A stretch of 64,000 bases of DNA, taken from contig VSPD01000009.1 of the NCBI GenBank assembly GCA_009775125.1, positions 1 through 64,000 of the forward strand, read 5' to 3'. The translations under genes were made by a program, and so were the position numbers. The notes under the pieces are model-generated. The model was given only the letters and a program-made list of their open reading frames with translations, was not told the DNA's origin and ran no database searches. Each line of letters starts with the position of its first letter. Within the stretch, counting starts at the first letter, position 1. Source of the DNA: Muribaculaceae bacterium (lineage in GTDB: Bacteria > Bacteroidota > Bacteroidia > Bacteroidales > Muribaculaceae). Of the stretch, positions 51,089 to 60,760 are shown one piece after another.

Positions 51089-52447
51089 ATGAAAGCCAAC
51101 AACGTATATTTCGTAGGCATCGGCGGAATAGGCATGGCCGCCATTGCCCGCTACTATATCTCGGCCGGCCTCAATGTGGCAGGATACGACCGCACTCCCT
51201 CAGCGCTGACACGTGCCCTTGAAAACGAAGGAGCACGCATAAGCTACTCCGACTCTCTCGATGCCATCCCCGAAGAATTCCGCAACCCGGCATCGACCAT
51301 GGTTGTGTTCACTCCGGCCATTCCCGAGTCGAACGTTCCTCTGAAATATTTCCGCGACAACAATTTCGCCGTGCTCAAACGCGCAGCCGTGCTCGGGCTC
51401 ATCACCCGCGCCTCGAAAGGCATCTGCTTCTCGGGCACCCACGGCAAGACCACCACTTCGTCGATGGCGGCACACATCCTCCACTCGTCGAAAATAGGAT
51501 GCAACGCTTTCTTGGGCGGAATCTTGCGCAACTACAACTCCAACCTGCTCCTTAGCCCGTCGTCGCCCTACTCTGTGATTGAAGCCGACGAATACGACCG
51601 CTCTTTCCACCAGCTCACACCCTACATCGCCGTGGTCACCGCCACCGACCCCGACCATCTCGACATCTACGGCACCGAAGAGGCATATCTCGAAAGTTTC
51701 GCCCGCTTCACCGAGCTTATCCGCCCCGGAGGCATCCTCCTGCTCCATACCGGCCTCAAACTGCGTCCACGCCCCGACAAATCGGTGAAAATATATACAT
51801 ACTCACGCAACGAAGGCGATTTCCACGCCGCCAACGTGCGCATCGGCCAAGGCACCATCGTATTCGACTTCGTCACTCCCGACGGTATCATCCCCGACAT
51901 CGAGCTCGGCGTGCCCGTCGACATCAATATCGAAAACTCGATAGCGGCTATGGCCGCGTGCCTGCTCACCGGCGACATCACGCCCGACGACCTGCGCGCA
52001 CCCATGGCTTCGTTCTTGGGCGCCGAGCGGCGGTTCCAGTTCTTGCTCAAACGCCCCGACCGTGTCGTAATCGACGACTATGCCCACCACCCCGACGAAC
52101 TTCGCCAAAGCATCCGCTCAGTGCGCGCCCTCTATCCCGACAAGAAACTCACCGTGGCCTTTCAGCCGCATCTCTACTCGCGCACCCGCGATTTCGCCCC
52201 CCAATTTGCCGAAGCGCTGTCGCTGGCCGACGAAGTGGTGATGACCGAGCTTTATCCCGCCCGCGAACTCCCCATCGAGGGCGTAAGCTCGGAAATAATA
52301 TTCGACCGCGTCATTTGCGACAAAAAAACATTGATTCGCAAAGAGGATTTTGTAAATACAATGAAAAATTGTAACTTTGAAGTCCTTTTAGCTCTTGGCG
52401 CAGGCGACCTTTCTCTCTTGCTCCCCTCGCTTGTTGAACAATTATGA
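51089..52447 (+). CDS. murC: UDP-MurNAc:L-alanine ligase
   Basis: Adds the first stem residue. GIGGIGMAAIARYYISAG is the NAD-fold glycine loop, GTHGKTTTSSM is the ATP site, ADEYDRSFHQL and the C-terminal DDYAHHPDELRQSI complete the family. 452 residues. The stop overlaps ftsQ start by 4 bp (ATGA). Confidence 0.97.
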   Translation: MKANNVYFVGIGGIGMAAIARYYISAGLNVAGYDRTPSALTRALENEGARISYSDSLDAIPEEFRNPASTMVVFTPAIPESNVPLKYFRDNNFAVLKRAAVLGLITRASKGICFSGTHGKTTTSSMAAHILHSSKIGCNAFLGGILRNYNSNLLLSPSSPYSVIEADEYDRSFHQLTPYIAVVTATDPDHLDIYGTEEAYLESFARFTELIRPGGILLLHTGLKLRPRPDKSVKIYTYSRNEGDFHAANVRIGQGTIVFDFVTPDGIIPDIELGVPVDINIENSIAAMAACLLTGDITPDDLRAPMASFLGAERRFQFLLKRPDRVVIDDYAHHPDELRQSIRSVRALYPDKKLTVAFQPHLYSRTRDFAPQFAEALSLADEVVMTELYPARELPIEGVSSEIIFDRVICDKKTLIRKEDFVNTMKNCNFEVLLALGAGDLSLLLPSLVEQL

Positions 52448-53268
52448 CCAAACAATCTGTAATACGCTGTATACTTTCTTTGGTGATGCTCGCATATCTG
52501 TGTGTGTGCATCCCGCTGTTCAACATCCAGGCGGCCAACGAGCCTTACAAAGGACTTGAAATCAACGTAATCGACCCCGACAACCGTCGCTTCGTCACTA
52601 TCGACGACATAGCATCGGAGCTGGGGCCGCTCACCGTCGATGTAGAGAAATCGCCGCGCAACGCCATCGACACCCGCTCAATCGAGGCTCTGATACGGAA
52701 GATGGACAATATCGAGAGCGCCAACTGCATCATGCTCAACAACGAGGCGCTCCGTCTCGATGTGGTGCCTCTCCGGCCGGTGGCCCGCGTGTTTGAAAAT
52801 TCCGGCAAGAATTATTACATCAACCGCGCCGGCAAAAAAATGCAGGGCGGCCCGCGCTTCCGTGTCGACGTGCCCGTAATCACCGGAGCGTTCACCGCCG
52901 ACCGCTCTCCCATGATGGCCGTCCCCGTAATCGACCACATCCAGGCCGACCCCGCCCTCAGCGCACTCACATCGGCCATACACGTCGATGCGCGTGGCGA
53001 CATATTCCTCCTCCCCGCCGTGCGCGGCCATGTCGTCAACCTCGGCGACGCATCAGCCCTCACCGACAAATTCGCGCGACTTCTCAAATTCTACCAAGAC
53101 GTGCTCCCCGTCAAAGGCTGGGAAACATACGACACCCTGTATGTGAAATGGCGCGGCCAGATTGTGGCCCATATCCGCGACTACAAGCCCGAGCCGTCGC
53201 CTGTCGTTGTCGAGGAACACGACGACGTCGACGACGTGGGCACAATGCTCACTTCCGTCGCCCCTTGA
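52444..53268 (+). CDS. ftsQ: FtsQ/DivIB division protein
   Basis: A bitopic divisome protein (274 residues): short cytoplasmic head, membrane helix (CILSLVMLAYLCVCIPLFNI), POTRA-like segment (VIDPDNRRFVTIDDIASELG) and a beta domain. Sequence identity in FtsQ is low, but order (murC-ftsQ-ftsA-ftsZ), topology and the DTLYVKWRGQIV end strand agree with the family. Confidence 0.93.
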   Translation: MTKQSVIRCILSLVMLAYLCVCIPLFNIQAANEPYKGLEINVIDPDNRRFVTIDDIASELGPLTVDVEKSPRNAIDTRSIEALIRKMDNIESANCIMLNNEALRLDVVPLRPVARVFENSGKNYYINRAGKKMQGGPRFRVDVPVITGAFTADRSPMMAVPVIDHIQADPALSALTSAIHVDARGDIFLLPAVRGHVVNLGDASALTDKFARLLKFYQDVLPVKGWETYDTLYVKWRGQIVAHIRDYKPEPSPVVVEEHDDVDDVGTMLTSVAP

Positions 53269-53319
53269 CAGTTTATAACTTGTAACTAATACTTCATACT
53301 TATAAAAATTCCCTCTTAT

Positions 53320-54870
53320 ATGGAGCAGAGATATATCGTAGCGGTCGAACTTTCCGGATCGCAAATAAAAGGAGCACTTGCATCTGTCGACGCCGACGGC
53401 ACACAAAGGCTCCCCGTGGTTCACGGCGTGGCTATCGAAGAACAGACCGGCTGCGTGCAGTACGGCCGCGTCCAGAATCTCGTCCAATCGGCAAAAACCA
53501 CCTCTTTCGTAATTCAGAAACTCGAAAACCTTCCTGCCATCAAAGGCAGCAAGATTGAATATGCCTACGTGGCCCTGGCCGGACGCTCGCTCGGCTCGAT
53601 GCAGACCATAGCCGAGCTCACCATGCCCACCGAGATGGAAGTGACCGAAGAAATAGTCCGCCGGCTCTACAAGGAAGCGTCGAAGCCTGTCGGCCCCGAC
53701 CGCAAGGCATTGAAGGTGATGCCCCGAAAATTCATGATCGACAATCAGCCCGTCACAAACCCCGTGGGCGCCATAGGCACTCGCCTGCGCGGCGAGTTCA
53801 CTGTCGTGACATGCTCCGTAACCAACCATCGCAACATGGAGATGGTAATCCAGGACCGCACCAACATCACCGTCATGGAATATGTCGTGACACCGCTCGC
53901 CATAGCCGACATGGTGCTCACCGACGAGGAGCGTCAGCTCGGATGCGTGCTTGTCGACATAGGCTTCCAGACCACCACAATGGCAATATACAAGGACCGC
54001 GCCCTGCAATATCTCGTCACCCTTCCCATCGGCTCCAACAATATAACACAAGACATTGCCACAGGCCTCACCCTCCCCACCGAGCGCGCCGAGGCCGCCA
54101 AGCGCGCGCAAGGCAACGCCCTGCCCGAGACTGCCGCAACCGGCAACCCCGACTACGACCGCATCAACAGCTACGTCCAGGCCCGTGTCGGCGAAATCGT
54201 GGCCAATGTCACCGCCCATATCGGATTCGCTAAATACAAACCCGCCGACCTCGCCGCCGGATTCGTGCTCACCGGCCGGGGCGCGAAGCTCAAAAACTTC
54301 GACCGCTTTGTCGAGAAACAAAGCAAGATGAAAGTGCGCATGGCCTCCGTGCCCGCCACGATAAATCTCGCCGCCGCATCTGCTTCTGCCGCTGACCTCG
54401 TATCGCTCATGGCCGTTGTCTACCGTGGCGCATCGGCCACTCACGACCCCTCGTGCATCGAATTCGACAACATGCACGTCGAGCAGCAGACCCTCAACAT
54501 CGACGATCAGAAACCCGACACACAAGTCAACACCGCCTCTGCCGGCGGATTCGTGCCATTCGACGACTCTCACCCCGACGACAATTGGGACATCGACGAC
54601 GAAGAAGCCGAACGCCGCGCCGCCCTGCGCCGCAAGGAGGCCGAGCGCGAAGCCGCCAAGGAAGCCGAACGCCGCCGCATCGAGGCCGAACGAAAAGCAG
54701 CCGCCGAGGCCGCCGAAGCCGAGCGCAAAGCTCGCGAGGAAGCCGACATAAAGCCCGAGAAACCCTCGCGCAAACCCGGAATCGGAACCAAGATACGAAT
54801 ATTCGTATCCGACATATTCCAAAAAGGCGCCGGCGAACCCGACGACCAGGACCTCGACGACGACGCATAA
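53320..54870 (+). CDS. ftsA: FtsA cell-division ATPase with extended charged C-terminus
   Basis: The actin-like membrane tether for FtsZ. ATPase motifs include VAVELSGSQIKGALASV, VLVDIGFQTTTMAIYKD and GFVLTGRGAKLKNF. After about residue 425 a 50-residue Arg/Glu/Ala-rich stretch (RRKEAEREAAKEAERRR) likely forms a single long helix, and the final part has an amphipathic helix IGTKIRIFVSDIFQ resembling the membrane-targeting sequence, followed by an acidic tail (PDDQDLDDDA). At 516 residues it is much longer than E. coli FtsA (420). Extensions are known in Bacteroidetes FtsA. Confidence 0.95.
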   Translation: MEQRYIVAVELSGSQIKGALASVDADGTQRLPVVHGVAIEEQTGCVQYGRVQNLVQSAKTTSFVIQKLENLPAIKGSKIEYAYVALAGRSLGSMQTIAELTMPTEMEVTEEIVRRLYKEASKPVGPDRKALKVMPRKFMIDNQPVTNPVGAIGTRLRGEFTVVTCSVTNHRNMEMVIQDRTNITVMEYVVTPLAIADMVLTDEERQLGCVLVDIGFQTTTMAIYKDRALQYLVTLPIGSNNITQDIATGLTLPTERAEAAKRAQGNALPETAATGNPDYDRINSYVQARVGEIVANVTAHIGFAKYKPADLAAGFVLTGRGAKLKNFDRFVEKQSKMKVRMASVPATINLAAASASAADLVSLMAVVYRGASATHDPSCIEFDNMHVEQQTLNIDDQKPDTQVNTASAGGFVPFDDSHPDDNWDIDDEEAERRAALRRKEAEREAAKEAERRRIEAERKAAAEAAEAERKAREEADIKPEKPSRKPGIGTKIRIFVSDIFQKGAGEPDDQDLDDDA

Positions 54871-54929
54871 TCCCCCCTCTTTCAAAATAACCGCGCACGA
54901 TATATAAACACCAAAGTTCGACCCTAAAA

Positions 54930-56360
54930 ATGGAACAACAAGATATACAATCAAACCACGATTTCTCCCGTCACCCCCAGAAAACCGATGCCGCACCCGG
55001 TTCCATCAAGGTTATCGGCGTGGGCGGTGGCGGCGGCAACGCCGTGAACCATATGTACCGCCACGGCGACCCTATCGTGTCATTTATCGTGGCCAATACC
55101 GACCGTCAGGCCCTCAACAATTCGCCCGTGCCCAACAAAGTGCTTCTCGGCCCGTCTATCGCCGGAGGCCGTGGCGCAGGCAACAAGCCCGACGTGGCCC
55201 GTGAAGCCGCCGAAGAAAGCGCGGCCGAAATCGCCGAGCTGCTCTCGCGCGAGCACACCGACATGGTGTTCATCACCGCCGGCATGGGCGGCGGCACCGG
55301 CACCGGCGCATCACCCGTTATTGCCCGCATTGCCCGCGAACAAAAGATTCTTACAATCGGCATCGTCACCATTCCATTCCTCTTCGAAGGCCAGAAGAAA
55401 ATCATAAAGGCACTCGACGGAGCCAAGGAAATGAGCCGCTATGTCGACGCCCTCATGGTTATCAACAACGAGCGTCTGTCGGAAATCTACCGCGACATGA
55501 ATTTCCTCAATGCCTTCCGCAAAGCCGACGATATCCTCGCCATGGCCGCCATGAGCATCTCCGAAATCATCACCTCCGACGGCTATATCAACCTCGACTT
55601 CAACGATGTGAACAGCACCCTGCGCGACGGCGGCACGGCAATAATCTCCACCGGCTACGGCGAAGGCGAAAACCGCGTAACCAAGGCTATCAACGACGCC
55701 CTCAACTCGCCGCTGCTGCGCAACACCGACATTTTCGGGTCGAAGCGCATCCTGTTCAACCTCTATTTCAACCCCGACGCCGAGCAGGAATTCAAAATCG
55801 ACGAGACAAACCAGATTACTTCGTTCATAAACAACATCGACCCCAATGTCGACATAATCTGGGGCGTGCACCTCGACCCCACCCTCGGCGACAAGGTGAA
55901 ATTCACCATCCTGGCCGCAGGCTTCGACGTATCTGTGTCTGAAAATGCCGACGGCCCTGTCATTTCCACGGGCAAAGCCACCGAGACACGCACCGACGAG
56001 GAAGTGCGCAAGGAAAAAGAACGCCTTGCCGAGGCCTACGGACGCGAGAAAATCGAAGAAACGGAGCGCATCAAGACAGAGCAACGCTTCATCATCCTCC
56101 AGCCCGACCAAATCGACGACGACGAGGTGATAAAGATTCTCGAATCCACTCCGGCGTTCAACCGCGACAAACGCATCATCACCGGCATAAAGGCCGGCAT
56201 GGCCTCGCGCGCCGAAGAATCTGCCGACACCGCCGCAAACGCGCCGTCGGCCGCCCGTCAGCAGTCGTCCGACTCCGAGATAAAAGCCTCCTCTGCCGAA
56301 GTAACCCCCGGCCAGAACTCCGCCCCCGGCAACAGCATCGACTTCTCCGACCTGCTCTAA
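54930..56360 (+). CDS. ftsZ: FtsZ tubulin-like GTPase
   Basis: Assembles the Z ring. GGGGGNAVNHM starts the GTP fold; the tubulin signature GGGTGTGASPVIA lies near 120; NNERLSE and FNDVNSTLRDGGTAIISTG follow. The C-terminal part differs from the usual conserved peptide (acidic-IPxFLRxx at the end): the nearest match is ILESTPAFNRDKR near 406, followed by about 60 Ser/Ala-rich residues ending SIDFSDLL. The ending may be the partner-binding site in this group. 476 residues. Confidence 0.97.
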   Translation: MEQQDIQSNHDFSRHPQKTDAAPGSIKVIGVGGGGGNAVNHMYRHGDPIVSFIVANTDRQALNNSPVPNKVLLGPSIAGGRGAGNKPDVAREAAEESAAEIAELLSREHTDMVFITAGMGGGTGTGASPVIARIAREQKILTIGIVTIPFLFEGQKKIIKALDGAKEMSRYVDALMVINNERLSEIYRDMNFLNAFRKADDILAMAAMSISEIITSDGYINLDFNDVNSTLRDGGTAIISTGYGEGENRVTKAINDALNSPLLRNTDIFGSKRILFNLYFNPDAEQEFKIDETNQITSFINNIDPNVDIIWGVHLDPTLGDKVKFTILAAGFDVSVSENADGPVISTGKATETRTDEEVRKEKERLAEAYGREKIEETERIKTEQRFIILQPDQIDDDEVIKILESTPAFNRDKRIITGIKAGMASRAEESADTAANAPSAARQQSSDSEIKASSAEVTPGQNSAPGNSIDFSDLL

Positions 56361-56381
56361 AAAGTGGTGGAATCGCAGAGT

Positions 56382-56467
56382 GTAGGGACGCACGGCCCGT
56401 GCGTCCGCGCTTTGCATCAAGTCCATACAAGCAATCGATACCGGACGCACGAGCCGTGCGTCCCTAC
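56382..56467. repeat. inverted pair of REP palindromes (BIME-like)
   Basis: Family A copies at 56382-56406 and 56443-56467 face each other with 36 bp between. The pair lies between ftsZ and the flippase gene and may act as a transcript boundary. Confidence 0.8.
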
Positions 56468-56487
56468 ATATACAAATACCTATTTCA

Positions 56488-57990
56488 GTGGGAATAAAAT
56501 CTCTGGCAAAGGACACGGCCATCTACGGCATGAGCAGCATAATCGGGCGCTTTCTCAACTGGTGCCTGGTGCCGCTCTACACCCATATGTTCTCAGCCGA
56601 GCAATATGGCGTGGTCACTTTTGTCTACTCCGTGGTGGCCCTGGTGCTCATCGCCCTCACCTACGGCATGGAAACAGGCTTCTTCCGGTTTGCCAACCAC
56701 GACCGCTGGCGCGACCCGATGCAGGTCTACTCCACAGTGCTCATTTCTTTGGCAACATCAGGAGCTTTCTTCATAGCGGCCGTGGCCTTGGCTCTCAATC
56801 CGCTCACGTCCATGATGCGATGCGACGGCCACCCCTCGTGGGTAATGATTATGGCCGTATGCGTGGCTGTGGACGCTTTCTCGGCCATTCCGTTCTGCTA
56901 CCTGCGCTTCCGCAACCGCGCCATGCGTTTCGCCGTGCTCAAACTTGTCAACATCGGGCTGAATATCGGGCTGAACATCTTTTTCATCCTCCTGTGCCCG
57001 TGGCTTATGAAAGTTGCGCCGTCGACGGTCGACTGGTTCTACCGCCCCGACTTTTCCATCGGATACATTTTCCTTGCCAACGGCATATCGTCGGTGGTGA
57101 CGCTGGCAATGCTCCTTCCCGAGATGCGGGGCTTCCGCTGGCGATTCTGCGGAAAGTTATTCCGCAACATGCTCGCCTACTCGCTGCCGCTGCTGGTGCT
57201 CGGCCTGGCCGGAATCATGAACCAGACCATCGACAAGATTATCTTCCCCGTGCTCTATAAAGGGCCCGACGTGATGGACCAGCTCGGCATCTACGGGGCC
57301 AACTACAAGATTGCCATCGTCATGGTAATGTTTATCCAAGCCTTCCGTTTCGCCTACGAGCCTTTTATCTTCGCGCAAAATAAGCAAGACGGACGCACAT
57401 CCACCGCCGCCTACTCGCAAGCCATGAAATATTTCGTGATATTCGCCTTGTTCATTTTCCTCGGCGTGATGTTCTACCTCGACATACTGAAATATTTCAT
57501 AGCTCCGAAATTTTTCTCCGGCCTGGCTGTGGTGCCGATCGTGATGCTCGCCGAACTATTCTTCGGCATTTTCTTCAACCTGTCGGTGTGGTACAAACTT
57601 ACCGACAAGACAATATGGGGCGCATGGTTCTCACTCCTTGGCCTGGCCGTGACCCTGGCCATGAACGCTTTCCTCGTTCCCTCGATGGGCTACATGGGCT
57701 GCGCATGGGCCGCGCTCACTTGCTACACGGTGATGATGGCAGCCTCCTATCTTATCGGACGCCGCCGCTATCCCATAGCCTATCATCTGCGCCGGCTCGG
57801 CTTTTATGCCGCGCTTGCCGCTGTGCTCTACGCCGTGGGCATATACATTGTCGACACCCGGTGGGAAATAGTCAATTTCGCCATACGCGCCGTCCTGCTT
57901 GCCGTCTACTGCGTGGCCGTGGCCAAGACCGAACATATCTCCGGAGCAGAACTTTTACGCCCGCTTCTGGCAAAAATCGGGCGCCGATGA
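56488..57990 (+). CDS. polysaccharide flippase (Wzx/MATE-like)
   Basis: A 500-residue inner-membrane protein with about 12-14 hydrophobic helices of the MOP superfamily, which moves undecaprenyl-linked oligosaccharide across the membrane. Opening region LAKDTAIYGMSSIIGRFLNW, then LVPLYTHMFSAEQYGVVTFV. GTG 56488 is used; no ATG fits and the sequence upstream is the REP. Start of a run with a glycosyltransferase, HAD, ribF and a methyltransferase. Substrate unknown; role in MurJ-like lipid II transport cannot be excluded because it follows ftsZ. Confidence 0.88.
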   Translation: MGIKSLAKDTAIYGMSSIIGRFLNWCLVPLYTHMFSAEQYGVVTFVYSVVALVLIALTYGMETGFFRFANHDRWRDPMQVYSTVLISLATSGAFFIAAVALALNPLTSMMRCDGHPSWVMIMAVCVAVDAFSAIPFCYLRFRNRAMRFAVLKLVNIGLNIGLNIFFILLCPWLMKVAPSTVDWFYRPDFSIGYIFLANGISSVVTLAMLLPEMRGFRWRFCGKLFRNMLAYSLPLLVLGLAGIMNQTIDKIIFPVLYKGPDVMDQLGIYGANYKIAIVMVMFIQAFRFAYEPFIFAQNKQDGRTSTAAYSQAMKYFVIFALFIFLGVMFYLDILKYFIAPKFFSGLAVVPIVMLAELFFGIFFNLSVWYKLTDKTIWGAWFSLLGLAVTLAMNAFLVPSMGYMGCAWAALTCYTVMMAASYLIGRRRYPIAYHLRRLGFYAALAAVLYAVGIYIVDTRWEIVNFAIRAVLLAVYCVAVAKTEHISGAELLRPLLAKIGRR

Positions 57991-58000
57991 CACAGCAGAT

Positions 58001-59221
58001 ATGAAAGTAACACTCGTAAATCATAGCGACACTTTGGGCGGGGCATCGGTGGTGACGGTGCGCCTGCTCGACGCTCTGCGCCGTGCCGGAGTCGACGCCC
58101 GCATGGTGGTGGTCCACAAAGCGTCCTTGCGCTCATATGTTTCCCAAGCAGGCTCGGCCTTTTCCCGCAAGATGGCTTTCCTTGCCGAACATGCCCGTAT
58201 CTTCGCAAACAACGGATTCTCTTACGGCAACGTGTTCAAAGTTTCAATAGCCACGGCCGGACTCCCCCTTGCATCACATCCTTGGATCAAAGACGCCGAC
58301 ATCGTTTGCCTCAACTGGGTGAACCAAGGCATGCTGTCGATCAAGGGCATAGAGAAAATCGCCGCCCCTATCGTGTGGACAATGCACGATATGTGGAACA
58401 TGACCGGCATATGCCACCATGCCGGCGACTGCAAGGCTTTCCTTATGCGGTGCGGCCTTTGCCCGCAGTTGGGCAGCGGGGCGCGCCCCGACGATATTTC
58501 CCGCCGCTGCTTCTTTGCCAAGGAAGCTCTTTACAAAAAGAAAAACATTCATTTCGTGGCGGTGAGCAATTGGCTCCACGATTTGTGCGTCCAGTCGCCT
58601 GCCATGGAAGGATGCGACATATCGGTGATTCCCAACGCTTTTCCCGTTGGCGATTTTTACACATCGCCCCGTGAGCCGCGCTTTAATCTCGGCCTGCCCG
58701 CCGGCCCCCTCGTCACAATGGGCGCCGCCCGGCTCGACGACCCCATAAAGGGCCTTGACCTTGCCGTCGAAGCCCTCAACCGCCTTGTCAACACCAACGT
58801 GAAAGCCGTCTTTTTCGGAGCTTTGAGAGATAAACAGGCCCTCGGCTCGCTCCGCATCCCATATGTGCATCTCGGCCCCTTGCCACAGGATAAAATCGCC
58901 GAGATTCTCGCTCATTCGTCGGTTGTGCTTTCATCGTCGCATTACGAGACCTTGCCGGGCACTCTTGTCGAAGGCTTGGCTGCCGGAGCCTATCCCGTGG
59001 CTTTCGACCATGGAGGCCAGCGCGACATTGTCGACCACCTCTCCACAGGCTATCTTGCACGATATGCCGACACGGCCGACCTCGCCAAGGGCATACAAAC
59101 CGGTATCGCCTCCGCTCCCGACCGCGAAAGCCGGCACCGTGTCGTGGCCGAGCGATTCGATTCCGACGTGATTGCCCGCAGATATATTGATTTGTTCAAC
59201 TCTATACTCTCACAAAAATGA
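58001..59221 (+). CDS. glycosyltransferase family 4-type
   Basis: A GT-B enzyme (406 residues). The N-domain has the GGA loop in LVNHSDTLGGASVVTVRLL; the C-domain has GPLVTMGAARLDDPIKGLDL and the ExxxE-type SHYETLPGTLVEGLAAGAYPV motif. A central segment with CHHAGDCKAF and CGLCPQLGS includes four cysteines (CHHAGDC, CGLC) that may bind zinc, an uncommon trait of some Bacteroidetes GT4 enzymes. ATG 58001, eight bases after the flippase stop, is chosen; a longer frame overlaps that gene. Likely builds the glycan that the flippase exports. Confidence 0.88.
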   Translation: MKVTLVNHSDTLGGASVVTVRLLDALRRAGVDARMVVVHKASLRSYVSQAGSAFSRKMAFLAEHARIFANNGFSYGNVFKVSIATAGLPLASHPWIKDADIVCLNWVNQGMLSIKGIEKIAAPIVWTMHDMWNMTGICHHAGDCKAFLMRCGLCPQLGSGARPDDISRRCFFAKEALYKKKNIHFVAVSNWLHDLCVQSPAMEGCDISVIPNAFPVGDFYTSPREPRFNLGLPAGPLVTMGAARLDDPIKGLDLAVEALNRLVNTNVKAVFFGALRDKQALGSLRIPYVHLGPLPQDKIAEILAHSSVVLSSSHYETLPGTLVEGLAAGAYPVAFDHGGQRDIVDHLSTGYLARYADTADLAKGIQTGIASAPDRESRHRVVAERFDSDVIARRYIDLFNSILSQK

Positions 59222-59856
59222 AAATTAAAAATTTGCTTTTCGACCTCGGCGGTGTAATAATGGATATTGAGAAACAAAGATGCGTCGACGCTTTCGTGCG
59301 CCTCGGACTGCCCGACACAGACGCCTTTTTTGGAGAATACGGCCAGACCGGACCTTTCGGCATGCTTGAAGAAGGTCTTATCAGCATCGACGAATTCCAC
59401 GCTCAGGTACGCGCGCTCATTCCCGGCGATGTCACCGATGAGCAAATCGACAGCGCTTTCAACGAATTTCTTATCGGCATACCGGTCGAGCGTCTGCGCC
59501 GCCTCGAAGAGCTGCATAGCCTCGGTTTCAAAATTTATTTGCTAAGCAACACCAACCCCGTGATGTGGAACTCGAAGATTGCCGGCGAATTCAAAAAAGA
59601 CGGCAAGACAATCGACTCCTATTTCGATGGAATATCCGTGTCGTTCGAGGCCAAGGCCTTGAAGCCGTCGGCTGAAATTTTCGAATACACAATAGGCACA
59701 CTCGGCATCGTGCCCGACGAAACTGTCTTTTTCGACGACTCGGAAGATAACCTCCGCGGAGCCGAACGTTTCGGCTTCCACACCGCCCACGTCAAGCCGG
59801 GGCATGAATTCTTTCATATTATTGAAGAAATGAACCTCGTTCACGACAATCGTTGA
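59218..59856 (+). CDS. HAD-IA family phosphatase
   Basis: A 212-residue HAD hydrolase. Motif I is LLFDLGGVIMDI: nucleophile D present, but the second acidic residue is Gly as in YihX-type sugar phosphatases. Motif II is LLSNTN, motif III contains the Lys in FEAKALKPS, and motif IV VFFDDSEDN. Substrate probably a sugar phosphate. It overlaps the glycosyltransferase by 4 bp and precedes ribF by 1 bp, so a role in flavin dephosphorylation is another reasonable guess. Confidence 0.9.
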   Translation: MKIKNLLFDLGGVIMDIEKQRCVDAFVRLGLPDTDAFFGEYGQTGPFGMLEEGLISIDEFHAQVRALIPGDVTDEQIDSAFNEFLIGIPVERLRRLEELHSLGFKIYLLSNTNPVMWNSKIAGEFKKDGKTIDSYFDGISVSFEAKALKPSAEIFEYTIGTLGIVPDETVFFDDSEDNLRGAERFGFHTAHVKPGHEFFHIIEEMNLVHDNR

Positions 59857-59857
59857 T

Positions 59858-60760
59858 ATGTACACGCCCGCTCCCCTATGTGCCGCAGTCGGAATGTTCG
59901 ACGGGGTCCACATCGGACATCGCTCGCTCATTGCCAATGTGTGCGATGCCGCTTCTGCGCGCGGGTACACCCCGGCGGTGTTCACCTTCGACATCCATCC
60001 GCTCGAAATTGTCGCTCCCGAACGCTCGCCTAAACTGATATGCACGCTCGATGAGCGTGTCGCCCTGTTGCGCGAGGCCGGCATCAAGCAGGTCGAGGTG
60101 CTTCGCTTCGACAACGATATGCGTCGGCTGTCTTCCGAAGATTTCATGGCTATGCTCCGGCAGAAATACGATGTCGAGGCTCTTGTGGTGGGTTTCAACC
60201 ACCGCTTCGGCCACGGAGCGTCCGGCTCGTTCGACCATTACCGGCAGTATGGCCGCGGCATAGGCATCGATGTGATTCAAGCCTCCGAATGTGAAAAAGC
60301 CGGCGTAAGCTCAACCGCCATACGCCTTATGCTCGCGCAAGGCCAAGTGGACCACGCCGCGGCTCTGCTCGCACGGCCGTTCCGGCTCTCAGGCACCGTA
60401 GAGCACGGCCACAAGCTGGGACGCACCATCGGATTCCCGACGGCCAACATCCATGTCGACCCTCGCATCATTCTCCCCGCCCCGGGGGTATATGCCACGA
60501 AAGCCGTGCTGCCCGACGGCTCGGTGTGGCCGGCCATGGTGAACATCGGCGTGCGCCCCACCGTCGACAACTCGACGCAGCCGCCGGTCACTGTCGAGGC
60601 TCACATAATCGGATTCTCCGGCAATCTTTACGACCGGACAATATCTCTCGACTTCATCTCATTCATACGCCCCGAACGCCGCTTCGCGTCCACCGACGAC
60701 CTCGCTGCCCGGCTTGCCGCCGACCGCGATGCCACCCTGAACATAATATCCAATCGATAA
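59858..60760 (+). CDS. ribF: bifunctional riboflavin kinase/FAD synthetase
   Basis: Makes FMN and FAD from riboflavin. The N-terminal adenylyltransferase has GMFDGVHIGHRSLI; the C-terminal kinase has GRTIGFPTANIHVD and VNIGVRPTVDN. 300 residues is standard. One base separates it from the HAD gene stop and its stop shares a base with the methyltransferase ATG. If the HAD enzyme acts on flavin phosphates the pair would be functional. Confidence 0.96.
   Translation: MYTPAPLCAAVGMFDGVHIGHRSLIANVCDAASARGYTPAVFTFDIHPLEIVAPERSPKLICTLDERVALLREAGIKQVEVLRFDNDMRRLSSEDFMAMLRQKYDVEALVVGFNHRFGHGASGSFDHYRQYGRGIGIDVIQASECEKAGVSSTAIRLMLAQGQVDHAAALLARPFRLSGTVEHGHKLGRTIGFPTANIHVDPRIILPAPGVYATKAVLPDGSVWPAMVNIGVRPTVDNSTQPPVTVEAHIIGFSGNLYDRTISLDFISFIRPERRFASTDDLAARLAADRDATLNIISNR

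Noticed and set aside
53269..53319. ATAACTTGTA-like AT-rich words shared with the gap before mraY (45803-45842)
   Set aside because: The similarity is short and AT-rich, so it could be chance or simple compositional bias.
53053..54996. 647-codon minus-strand frame opposite ftsA
   Set aside because: Overlaps ftsA fully and ends in ftsQ; composition typical of antisense G+C bias.
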